From Membranipora membranacea (lineage: Eukaryota; Bryozoa; Gymnolaemata; Cheilostomatida; Membraniporidae), in assembly GCA_914767715.1 (NCBI GenBank), contig OU612072.1, positions 4,028,001-4,092,000 of the forward strand: a DNA stretch of 64,000 nt. Direction: 5' to 3'. Shown piece after piece: positions 36,014-47,287 of this stretch. Every line of letters starts with the position of its first letter. Positions within the stretch are counted from its first letter, which is position 1. Position numbers and translations under genes: made by a program. The notes beneath the pieces were generated by a model. It had not been told where the DNA came from. It made no database searches and saw only the letters and a list, made by a program, of their open reading frames with translations.

Positions 36014-38445
36014 TTATACATTATTATTTACTCTATTAAAGGCATTGACAGGTATATCAAAAGTGAGAACCACACTCTCACTTTTCTTTTTATCTTTGGT
36101 CGGAACACATGTTCCAGTCGCGGGGTCGAGAACTTCATTCTCCCCACACTTAGATGCTAAAATAAAGTAATACATAAATATTTTAAAGAATTTATACTGC
36201 AAGTGACATTTGACATTTTTTTATTGCGGAATGTTAGCTTTTAATGTGATATGATGTATTTTGAAATTAGTATTGGTGATCATGTCTTATAGTTATTTTC
36301 ACAGGTTAACCTCCCAAATATTTGACGTCGAGTCGCAATGACCTCTGAAAGTTCATTTTGGGGCAAAAGGGTTGAGCCTTCTATGTCGTCAGTGAGGTAT
36401 CTGATCATTTTATGCTTTCACCATAAACAGAAAACTTGGAACCAACAGAGGAGTGACATTTTTGTAAAACTTTATGTTTAAGGCCTCTCTCCCATCTTTG
36501 AGGCTTAAAATTGATTTTTGTAATAAGGCCATTTCCGATCCCTCATGCAATGCGAATTCAATCATGCGAAAACTGAAATTTCCAAAATATTATACCATTT
36601 TGGTCTTGTACTGTCACTTCAATCAATAATTTTACCAGCTTACAGATCCCTCTTGTCACAACTGTAACAAATAATAACCCAAATTTGAATACAACCGTAA
36701 TTTCGTTTTTTTAATCAGTATTTTGAAACCGATTTTCATGAAATGAATAGAGGGTTTGGATTGACGACACAAACACAGTAGGCTAGACTTACAAGCAGCA
36801 TCAGCAGTAGGCAGTTTAGTCACTAAGACCTTCACATCTTTTGTTGTAGTATAATTTGGTACAAGGAGACACCATTGCCACTCGTTCTGTTGATCTAAGT
36901 CACAATAGTTCACAGGACCATTGCACGCCATATTCAGCTTTTCATTGAGAGTGGTTTGAACTGCATGCAAGCTAACCTCTGACTTAGTGGCTGGAATACA
37001 AAACTCAAATGGCTGAAGAAAATCCCTTTTTTTCAAGGGGATGTGGTAATAACAGAGAGCCATTTTACATGCGTATCATGCTACTTTACTGGACCGTGGG
37101 AAATTGTCTTCTTGTCTTGTAATGTTTATAGATTATGCAAACTCTCTCTTCACAAAAGCTGAATTTCTTTCGGGAATGACTGTTGCATGAAGTTGTCATC
37201 AGTAATCAGCCTTTCCGTCAACAATTCGACAGGTGAAAAATACGTTTATGACATCAAGATTCTAGATGGTAAATTTTTGGATGCAGAAATAGAGAAAATG
37301 GATTACCTGTGACATCACCGTCATAGACAGCAAAACAAGCCTGTTCTCCCACTGGTCTACTCTTCATTATTAACTTGTTATCTGCACCTGATTTCCAGTC
37401 TAGAACTGTTACCATAGTCTGGTTATCTGCGATATCGGCTAAAAAATACCAATCATTTATGATCAATACCTAGAGATTAAATTATAGTCATATAAACAAT
37501 ATTGAAATATCGTTTGACACATGAAGCTGCAAATACTGAAAATGAGAAAATGAGTGATTTCAATAAGCAATAAACATCTATATTATTATGTTTGGGGTCA
37601 AATATCAGAAATACAACAACCGAAGCAACGCAATAGCAATAGCTTCTATATTATTACACACAAAGTTCATGCCTCGAGATTTAATTAAAAATAAGTCCTG
37701 TTACCCAAAATGAAACTTACCAGATTTCCCAAACTCTTCTGAACAGGCATATTGAAATGCGCTGTCAGCAGATTTTGGGCAGCCTGTTGCCTCATCACCT
37801 GAATTCCACATCACATGGACATCACGTGTTACCACGTCTTCTTTATTATCTGACAGCTCCCCAAACTCAATACTGAAACATTCAGCCTGAGCCCCACATG
37901 TCACAGATGGGGTGTCTTCTAAAAAAAGAAATATTTCAATAATTAGTATGAAGCTAGCAATGATAGATAAATACCCAAAAACACAATACACAATGACAAA
38001 AACACATAATAGAGTATACAACCGCAACTTACATATATTAGATTAAATGACACAGAGCTTGGAACACAATATTTCATAAGTTTCCTATGCAGATATTTTT
38101 TCAAATATCAATCAATCAGTTGCTTCAAATGCAATGTAAGGGCTGCTGATAGCCACATCTATTGAATAAATGACCTTACCTTGTGATCTCGCCATCATCC
38201 ACATCGCTGAAAAAAACAAGAGCAGCATCGAACTTTCTTGTTTCAATAACGAATTACCGTCAGTTTAAAATTATATCTGATGCTGCTTACAGTAAATTAA
38301 AAAGGTCTCTCTGGCTAAGACAAAGGCCAGAGCAGAAATCAAGCTTGAGGTACTTCAAATCACACGAGAATATGATCTAACAAAAGAAAACCGTCTAAAC
38401 TTGCTTACCGGACAGAAGAGAAAGAGTTGTAAAAACAGACTCCAT
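36014..38445 (-). CDS. Secreted cysteine-containing protein, 244 residues, six exons
   Basis: Exons (minus strand): 38445-38409, 38206-38180, 37918-37721, 37438-37307, 36990-36793 and 36156-36014. Every intron is phase 1 with GT-AG borders, and the stop is TAA. Exon 1 starts with ATG. Exon 2 is only 27 bases and completes a signal peptide (MESVFTTLSLLS plus AMWMMARSQ). The mature part has three exon-sized blocks of 66, 44 and 66 codons, with pieces such as VTCGAQAECFSIEFGELS, MWNSGDEATGC, LDWKSGADN and EWQWCLLVPNY. A final exon carries CGENEVLDPATGTCVPTKDK and a short tail. No family was recognised. The last motif resembles Cys-rich extracellular linkers. It has no membrane helix after the signal peptide. 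The gene structure is very consistent; the function is unknown. Confidence 0.82.
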
Positions 38446-38449
38446 TTTT

Positions 38450-39310
38450 TCTCTCAAATAAGATAATCAGCTCTTTTAGTCTTGCAGGATAAGATCAAGC
38501 CTTTATCAAAGTGACACAAGTGATATAATAGAGAATCGAAGGCATCTCTCCATAAAATCAAGTAAATTCGAGGCCCGGATTTCTAAGATGGCCCCATCCT
38601 AGTAACCAAACATTAAGGAAGTGACGCCAGGTTTCAATGATGGCAGAAAACTTGCTGTTAGCTCTGTTGACCGCCCCTTTCCTGCCATCATTTTCATCGA
38701 ACATTATAGCACCGATATAATACAATGATTCACACAGATGTGCTGGTCATTTCACCAACATTACATGACATGATATAGTGACAGCTGACAGTGACATTAA
38801 CTAAGTATAGACACAAGGAGCGTTATCTTTGTGGGGTCGCTAGTAATATGCATTCCATCTTCAACCACCACGGTTGATTACAAAATGCAACAAGCAGCAA
38901 CCCGGCAAAGTTTGAGCACCTAAACTTATAACAAACTTGTTGGCGCATTTGGTTTAATTGTTTTATATATCTAGTTACCAAAATCAAATTAATACACAAT
39001 CATACATTCTACACTCTATACATACATCTCTCAATACACAAAAATAGCGAGACCTCTCTTGCCCATCAAACAACATCTCAATGAAAAAAATCACACAGCA
39101 TTACCATTGAACCGTTCGTACCAAGTAATTCAGACAAACGACATGTCAATTTAAATACTGGGAACCTTATGCAACAGATGTTTTGTGTCACAGATAGTTC
39201 TTTCAGTTACGTAATGATGTTGAGTTCTAGCAATTTCTTTTACCTTTCCTGAATATCTAAACAGTAAGACTAACACATACACACACTTGACACATTCCAT
39301 ATCAAAATTA
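38450..39310. other. Intergenic region
   Basis: Upstream of the secreted-protein gene and downstream of the MULE-derived gene, both on the minus strand. No gene seen. A small imperfect inverted repeat (gatggcagaaaa ... cctgccatc) lies at about 38640-38690. Confidence 0.5.
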
Positions 39311-39313
39311 CTG

Positions 39314-42300
39314 CTACCTGTTAGAATTGGACATGGAGCTGATTGTTGTTCTCAGTTTGTTCAGTTTCTCTACTTGACTTTGTACAGAGTCCATTGTCTG
39401 GTTCAACTTCACCAACACTTGATCCTAAGACAAATAGAAAATTAAAAGAGCATATAAATTGTGTCTGAAGTAGTCTTGATTCTTTGTATAATGTGTGATA
39501 TGAGATGAGGTGAGACTTGCTGAGGACACTCAACTCCATCTTGACCTGCCCACTCTCTGAAGTGATGGCAAACGAGGCGAAATGAAAATATTATAGTAGA
39601 GTGAAATGTAACACAGTATAATATAATATTGTATATAGTATAGTTTAGTAGAGTATAGTATACAATCAGATCTGATGTTGTGTTTGATATGATTAGAAGT
39701 AAAAAGACCTTGACATGATTATATTTGTTACACTTCTGTTATCACAGTAGGAAGGAAACTTACAGTTTGATTATTGAAATCCTGTGAATTATCGGCAGTC
39801 CATGATACTGTATCCAGAAGGTTACCCAGATCTGAGAGTAAAGGGCTGACCATGGAGAAAAACTCCACTACGTGCCTGAAAATACATTGATTGCATGGAT
39901 AATATTATTCAAATTGAGAATAAAACTATCGAATGAGAATATGCAATTCTGAGATTTGCCGTAACACTTAAATAAATATAAGGTAAGGAAGTTACGTAAG
40001 AAATGTTGTTCACCTATGCAATTACAATGTAATCATGTTATCAAGTTGTGAAACCAATAAGTGAATTTGTGAGAATCTGCTGTGGCGCCTTGTAATAAAC
40101 ATGTATTTCATAAAAATCTTCTCCAATCTGTTGATGAAGTTTTGAGATGGTACGGATTTTCGTGTGTATGGAATTGAAGTAAGCTACATGTTCCAGAATG
40201 CTTTAACTAAGAAACAAACACAGTCATATAATAGAGATGACTCTCACCTGCACATAGTCACTTGTTCCCGGCGGGTCATCAGCACATACAAGAGTGGTAA
40301 CTGTTTTTCGCATTCCCCTTGCTTCACAAAACCATGAATACTAAATAGCTGGAAAAATGGCTCCTTTACTGCTTTGAACGTTCCATCCATATACCAAGTC
40401 TTCACCTTCCCTAGATTCTTAAGCTGGTCATCAGAAGCCAAAATGACCATTCGCTCACCCTCATGATTAATATCTGCTCGTAGGAAGCACTCTGGTATTG
40501 CCCCAACATTCATCTGCAAATCAAGAGTTGTAAATTAAGTTCAAATATCACAATCGAAAAGAAAATTTTGGTGGAGAAGGCCCACCTTAACATATTAGAT
40601 TAAAGTTCATCAGATCCAAGCATGTCATGTTTAGGCTGCAGTTTGATCAATGGAGCTTTAATGTGTCTAGTGACAATTACATGGTATGTATTGGTTTATG
40701 GTAAATACCTACAACTAAGTTTGATTCCCCTAATGGTATTAAAGCAAACTGATTGTATCTGACTGTTGACGCCATTTCCTACCCTTCTCTGGACATTGGA
40801 ACAACATCAAGTCTACAAATTCCATTGATTATAAAAGTGTTCTTTCTAAATAGTGATATTCATATATTTACCTGACTTATTAGCTGAGTTTTCTCCTGTA
40901 TATTTGCCGTTGCAGGGTGGTTATGCAGGCCAGTCGGTATGTGACACCCTCTGTTCTCTCTAACCTTCGCTTTACATCTCCTCTCGAGCATGTCCAGTAA
41001 GACCTACATGATCCATCCTTGAGCACAGATTTCTTGTCTAAATTATATCTGTTTTCGTTGCACTAAACAAAACATCTTTTCCTCTACCAGAACCTCCTTC
41101 AACCAGCTGGTATCCCAATTCATTGAAATCAGATATAATAACAATAAATATGAGGATTATCGAAAAGAATATGAAATGAAATTGTTGTAGAGCAATGATA
41201 TCTTAGTGTTCCGAAATAATATTCTAATGATTTTCATGTATATTAGAAATGTAATGATGAATAAGAACGACCGGTTCACCGGTTGAATTTCCGCACTGCA
41301 AATTGTGTTTTATCTATACAAATCGATTGCCACTTTTCATCTCTCTATCTACTCTCTGCCTTGAGTGCTCTCGTGTCCTGTTCCTGATCCTCTGCCTTGA
41401 TCGCTCTCGCATCGTGCTCCTGCTTCTCTGCCTTGAGTGCTCTCGTCTCCTGCGCCTGATTCTCTGCCTTGAACGCTCTTGCGTCCTGCTCCTGCTTCTC
41501 TGCCTTGAGTGCTCTCGTGTCCTGCTCCTGCTTCTCTGCCTTGAGTGCTCTCGTGTCCTGCTCCTGATCCTCTGCCTTGATCGCTCTCGCATCGTGCTCC
41601 TGCTTCTCTGCCTTGAGTGCTCTCGTGTCCTGCTCCTGATCCTCTGCCTTGATCGCTCTCGCGTCCTGCTCCTGCTTCTCTGCCTTGAGTGCTCTCGTCT
41701 CCTGCTCCTGATCCTCTGCCTTGAACGCTCTCGCGTCCTGCTCCTGCTTCTCTACCTTGAGTGCTCTCGTGTCCTTCTCCTGATCCTCTGCCTTGATCGC
41801 TCTCGCATCGTGCTCCTGCTTCTCTGCCTTGAGTGCTCTTGTCTCCTGCTCCTGATCCTCTGCCTTGAACGCTCTCCTGTCCTGTTCTTGCTTCTCTGCC
41901 TTGAGTGCTCTCGTGTCCTGCTCCTGATCCTCTGCCTTGATCGCTCTCGCGTCCTGCTCCTGCTTCGCTGCCTTGAGTGCTCTCGTGTCCTGCTCCTATT
42001 CCTCTGCCTTGATCCCTCTCGCGTCCTGCTCCTGCTTCGCTGCCTTGAGTGCTCTCGTGTCCTGCTCCTATTCCTCTGCCTTGATCCCTCTCGCGTCCTG
42101 CTCCTGCTTCTCTGCCTTGAGTGCTCTCGTGTCCTGCTCCTGATCCTCTGCCTTGATGGCTCTCGTGTCCTATCTCCTATCTCCCCTGGTCTATCTCTCT
42201 GTACTGTTCTGTCTCTGAAATAGTAATAGACATTTTGTTGAAATGAAAAGCGTATTTATTCAACTCAGGGTCAATCTCCATATGTTCTAGGAAGTGTCGG

Positions 42301-43616
42301 CAGCAAAGAGAAACCTCAATGTGAGTTATTTTTGATTGGATACAAAGACCATGATGATTGAAAATCAATGTCACTGCGCTGACTCATGTATATCAAATCT
42401 CAACCACTAGAAAAAATTACCTACCTTCCTTCCGGTTGACGGTGTAATGACATTTCGGAGTGCTGTTGGATCTCCAGTGTATTTTCCTGACGGAGTGAAG
42501 GCATAACGATCTTATCGGAGCAGTTCATGGATGTAACTTCTTCTAGAAGTGAGTAATTTCAACCGTGATAGAATCAGCTGTATTCCTTGGTTATTTCAAT
42601 TTGATAATCTGTCTAGCTGCTTGCTGACAAGAACGTGAGAAAGATGGAGGAAAACAGAAAAGCAATTGATATACCTTACAATAGCTAGAATTAAGTTAAT
42701 GCTCAATAATGTTTAAGTTTAATGTAACCTAGCGGTGAAGTTGACTGACAGGGGGGACGATAAAGTGTTGTGTGAATGTACGTCATGTATGTTTGAAATG
42801 ATCAAATTTTCCACCCGCTAACGGTAACAGAATAAATAGGAGGCTCACCTTCTCTACATCTTTGAATAGCCATATCCACACAAGCTGATGATGTAGAGTT
42901 ATTGTCTGTTTCAGCTTGTGGTGGTGTTTGCTGTAGCGGTGGTGTTTGCTTTAGCGGTGGTGTTTGCTGTAGCGGTGGTGTTTGCTGTAGCAGTGGTGTT
43001 TGCTGTAGCGGTGGTGTTTGCTGTAGCAGTGGTGTTTGCTGTAGCGGTGGTGTTTGCTGTAGCGGTGGTGTTCGCTGTAGCGATGGTGTTTGCTGTAACG
43101 GTAGCTGGTCAGTGTTGTCATCATTTGTAGACTCAACATCGGATACAAACATTGAAGCAATCCACACAGCAGGCCATGGCGTCACAAAAATCTGTTGCAT
43201 CCTGGAAAAAGTAAGTGTAATGAATCAATCCACTTGGTAATCAGTCAATTGATGTTCATCCTTCGTTAGTCTCTGTCCTCCTCTTTAAACCACTGCTGCC
43301 ACTGCTGCCACACAGCCAAATGTGTGCTTATAGAATTATGTATAGCTCAAACTCAGAAAATAAGGCTGCAATCTCAACATTGTCATCTAATAAGCAAAAA
43401 ATTTGCACGAACTGATCGTCAAAATTAGGGTATGAAATTAATTATCTACCGCAACAGGTGACGCTGGCGCTCTTGTTTTCAGACAGTGTTAGTGATAAAT
43501 TATTACAACAGAAACAAGATAGTACATACTGTGCATCAGTCGGTGTAGGGTCTTCATCTGGTATGTCATCTATGAACAGTTGGAAAGCACTTTTTTCTTG
43601 GGCCACCTTCGGTCGC
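39314..43616 (-). CDS. FLYWCH/MULE-transposase-derived chimeric gene, frameshifted, 5' end uncertain
   Basis: Linked exons: 43616-43530, 43201-42849, 42542-42425, 41048-40872, 40513-40248, 39875-39764 and 39424-39314. Phases agree throughout once one missing base is allowed. Product in order: an acidic stretch (IDDIPDEDPTPTD); ten LQQTPP-type hexapeptides; a FLYWCH-like domain (SYWTC, frameshift, RRCKAKVRENRG, LHNHPA); the start of a MULE transposase domain (KVKTWYMDGTFKA, FFQLFSIHGF, LPLLYVLMTRR); then LLSDLGNLLDTVSW and a coiled coil (QTMDSVQSQVEKLNKLR) ending in TAG. MULE is a DNA-transposase fold; only the region of the first catalytic Asp is kept. The exon at 41048-40872 lacks one base inside FLYWCH: either a disabling mutation or a sequence error. 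It may be a domesticated transposase relic. Confidence 0.75.
41350..42175. repeat. 36-bp minisatellite, about 23 copies
   Basis: Units of 36 bases built on tctgccttgagtgctctcg plus tcctgctcctg, alternating gagtgc and gatcgc variants. As 36 is divisible by 3 and the unit has no stop in one frame, the plus strand stays open for 306 codons (Leu/Cys-rich, CLECSRVLLL). The minus strand reads Arg/Ser-rich (RSRTREHSRQRS) with interruptions. It lies in an intron of the MULE-derived gene (between 42425 and 41048). Confidence 0.9.
42918..43103 (-). repeat. 18-bp coding minisatellite (LQQTPP)
   Basis: Ten copies of an 18-base unit (cagcaaacaccaccgcta on the minus strand) lie within the exon at 43201-42849. 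They encode LQQTPP with a few substitutions (SLQRTP, LLQQTP, PLKQTP). Confidence 0.9.
43283..43466 (-). repeat. Half copy of the foldback element at 51.8-52.2 kb
   Basis: aaaccactgctgccac, then agccaaatgtgtgcttatag, then ttgcac and aactgatc, then agggtatgaaatt match one arm of the palindromic element at 51838-52213. It sits in an intron of the MULE-derived gene. Confidence 0.65.
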
Positions 43617-45265
43617 CTGTAAACAAAAGACAAATGTACATGCACTTCATCTAATACACCTAACAAACCTATAAGCTTAAATACTAAGTATTTATTATGG
43701 TGGTTAATATGTGTACTTCATGAAAAGGCCCTTTAGAAACTGAAAATGAGCCCATGACACAGCAAGTTAATCGTGTAATACCAACAAAAAGACAGTGACA
43801 TGTGAATATCTTTTACAAAATTTACAAGATTATCTAACCTAAATTGACAAGTAAGAATTAAAGAACACCAGAGCTCTTCACCCCATTTGAGGAACAGGAA
43901 CAAGAACAAGAAACTACTCTGTGAGGTTCAATATTAGTTGAGTTTGAGCAGCATTATAGCACCTGATGGATGAAATGTCTTAAAAGAGTTCTCATAATCA
44001 TCCATTTAGATTTTGTCTTTTTCCCTTTGCATAAGCTCCAATCTGCTATCAATCATTGAGAACTTGTTCGAAATCCTGGTTGCCCTAAGAAGTAACTTAT
44101 CATGGTGTCACAATGATCAGGTACATGAAGATGGCACTATAGTCAAGGTAAGTGTGACTTGCCAATGTGACAATGAATGTGCATAATAAACCATATGCTA
44201 AACTACCAAAACAGCCCCTCTTTTTCAAATCTCTTAAGATGGTTGTAATCTGATGTGTGATCATAAGAGCTATCGAAATGTGTTATCAATTAATGTACAT
44301 GAAGGAAGGTTTACCATCGTTACATTCTCTCATTTATGTTATTAATGGTTGTGCTGGTATGTGGCGTCCTTATTAATTGCCAACTGACTTGTGGGTAATT
44401 ACTTTATTTAGAAGACGTAACCTATAAAAAATACCGACAATGTAACGATGGAGCAGGACAAGACGAAACGATTTAACATGTGCTATGCAATTAAGCTAAA
44501 CATAAAATTAAATCGTCATCAGAATTGCAAACAAGACAAAAAACAATAAACAAATTACACAAATTACAAAATGAATTTAAGCTCTTACAATTATTGATAG
44601 GAGAGGACGTTGATTTAACCAGCTGTTGTTGAGAACATAACTCCTCCAAGCTAATAATTAACACCGCTAAAAAGGGTATATATAGTCTTGTATAACATTT
44701 GTTTGCATGATAATAATGAATATGGAACCTTGACATAATAAGTTGCGCTCAACATTAAGCAACAGCCATAGCAATTGATAGCAATCTCCACAAACAGTTT
44801 GCTACATATTAGGAACGCATCAGATTAAAATTATTCTTTTAAAAAATTAAACTTACATGGTGTAGGGTTCTATAACGTTTCTTGCAGCAAGTTGAAAACA
44901 TGAGTAAATTTACTGGCGGCCAGAGAAAAACCTTCCTCTTGCTGAACTGCCGTGTGTCACAATGCTGGCTGATGGTTAAAACAAATGAGTCATAAAAATA
45001 GCTATATAACTTGGAACAATAGGAAAGCGCAAACAGCACAGAAATAGCTGGCTGCTATAGCTATGTTCATACCAAAATTATTGGTTATAATGAAGACATT
45101 TAATAATAAATGCTAATTACCTTAATTAACTGGTCTTTTAAATTTCTTCTTGCATCAAAAAAATATTCATAAATAAAAATGTCCATCCCAAAACAATGGT
45201 AATGAAAAAACTTGCAAGCGGTCTAGCAAACATGCACATTTAATAAAGCTTCGACAATCACTTAC

Positions 45266-45388
45266 CCAGCGCTTGTTCTTCGTACTGTGAAAACAGCTCT
45301 CGCATGTAAATTTGATGTCCTTTTTTTCTCTTACAGCATGTCTATACTCTGCCTGGGTAATGTTTGTATGCATCCGACAAGTCCACTG
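45266..45388 (-). CDS. PHD-finger-like exon, possibly 5' part of the MULE-derived gene
   Basis: The minus strand encodes WTCRMHTNITQAEYRHA, then EKKDIKFTCESC and a GTAAGT donor (phase 0). The spacing W-x-C-x-x-H ... EY ... C-x-x-C fits the second half of a PHD-type zinc finger. The phase does not join directly to the exon at 43616, so at least one exon between them is unrecognised. It may instead be a separate gene. Confidence 0.4.
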
Positions 45389-45419
45389 TTCGCAGTGATC
45401 ACTTCAACATTACAAGTTA

Positions 45420-47280
45420 CACACAAGTTTAATTTATCTTGATGTATTGGTGCTTTTCTTAGTGGTCTCTGCATGTTCACGGTTTGTATTCAACTGACCT
45501 GTATCGAAAGTTTTTAGACCTACATATCCTCTCAAAATCCAAAGCTGGAGGATTTACAAGACAATAGCTCATAACAACTCTTTCATGTGTTGAATAATTT
45601 CATGAGTCAAGATTGTTTAAAATAGCACGCATTCTGAATTCCCCACTCCTGCAGCTAAGAAGTTGGATGGGAGGGGGCAAAATAGAATCTGGGCCAACAA
45701 AATCAAATTCGGCGATCACATTTCTTGGTTATCTGGAAAATCTCAAAAAGCATTTGAAAAATTGCATAAACTGTGTAAGACAATTGATAGTTAACGAAAA
45801 AATACAGCACAATATGACGAGTAAACCAATGCTATACTACAGCATCAAATCAATAGTGCTACATTGTACCATATTCACCTGTGTATATTCCTGATAAAAT
45901 CTAACTAATAAAAATGTTGAGAAGCTGGAATCATTTAGTGTTGGCTTTTTTACTCAAGAAATCCTGGTTGACGTATTAATTAACCGGACTTCCAATCCAG
46001 AGTGTAAATTAGATCTCATAGTATATAGCGAAAATAATTTGACAATGTTTACGATCTGGGAAGGCTGGCTGCCTGAATACTGTGAGGAGCTCATGGAGAC
46101 ATTGATCTCTCATCCATGTTTAATATAAAATCTTAATCAAAACACAAGATTGTCTACTTGAGGTGCAACGCCAATATCCACATCTGTCTCTATTCATTCT
46201 ATCACAAGCTCCCTCAACTTCTTTAGGTCATGCTGCAACAAATTCACAAGATATTTGTGATTTACTATGCTGCCTTGAATATCTAGTGTATGCATTGGAA
46301 TTGATGTGTATTTGTGAAGCACTTAGTCAGAAAAATTTTCTTTGAGAGTTATCTCCAGGGACGTCCTTGCCAATTGTTAATTATTTCTGATGCACATACA
46401 ACGCCTTTTCCAACCAAGTGTTAAGATTTTAATATGATCCCTATTTCTTTAAATAAAAATATAATGGTTACCTTCATGAAATTGGAAATCCACGGTAACT
46501 CACCAAAGTATAACGCTCTACATCGGCACTGTAGCAGCAACAACTATGAGAAAAGAAAACATAAATGGCACTTTGGTTCAGGGCTATGATTGGAGCGGGT
46601 GAGAATCTACCCCCTCCCTCCCACTTGTGACACACATAATCATCAGCTTACAATAAACCATGGCAGTACTGTATGATTTCCAACATTTAGAATGTTTCCT
46701 TGTTATGTATTCATCCTCTATAATCGAAACTGGAGGACTAGCTCATTGATATTCAGTTAAAAGTTAGGATTGCAGACGTATATATGTTCAGGAATACATT
46801 CAAGTGGTTTATTCTAATATTCTGTCGCAAGCCAGTTATGAGATGGATTATAATTCTTCCACATCCTGGCATAATAAAAGACAAATAAATAACAAAAAAT
46901 TAAGATAAAACCATTGAAAATGGGTCATGGGCAATTATGTTTGTTTTAATCTTCACACATCAGGTCTTGTTCTTAGCTGAGCCTGTCAATTTCACAAGTC
47001 AGAGGCGGCATTCCCTTCATTGTGTTATGGTTGTACAGACATACAGTAGATCTCCTGTTTTTTTATGGCCCAGAACAGGCTAGAAACTACTTCCATTCAC
47101 TGCAACAAATTTCCTAGCAACACTGCTAGCATTAACCAAGTGCATCTCAAATTATGATGAGGCTAATTGTGTATGAAATTCAAATCACAATTTTTGCGGA
47201 AAGTTAAGATACTTGCAGCGCAAAAAAAACCAAGGATGAATTTGGACAAGGAATCGATTGCTTTCATTATTAATGAGTAT
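45420..47280. other. Region without a supported gene
   Basis: Short open frames only (for example 45613-45894, +), with no motif recognised. Confidence 0.45.
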
Positions 47281-47287
47281 ACCCTGT

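Noticed and set aside
41303-42223. 306-codon open frame as a Leu/Cys-rich protein gene
   Set aside because: It is a 36-bp minisatellite in an intron, opened at a TTG codon; openness follows from unit length and composition.
44839-45039. Possible exon (QHCDTRQFSKRKVFLWPP) between the PHD-like exon and the MULE-derived gene
   Set aside because: Its phase does not connect to either neighbour.
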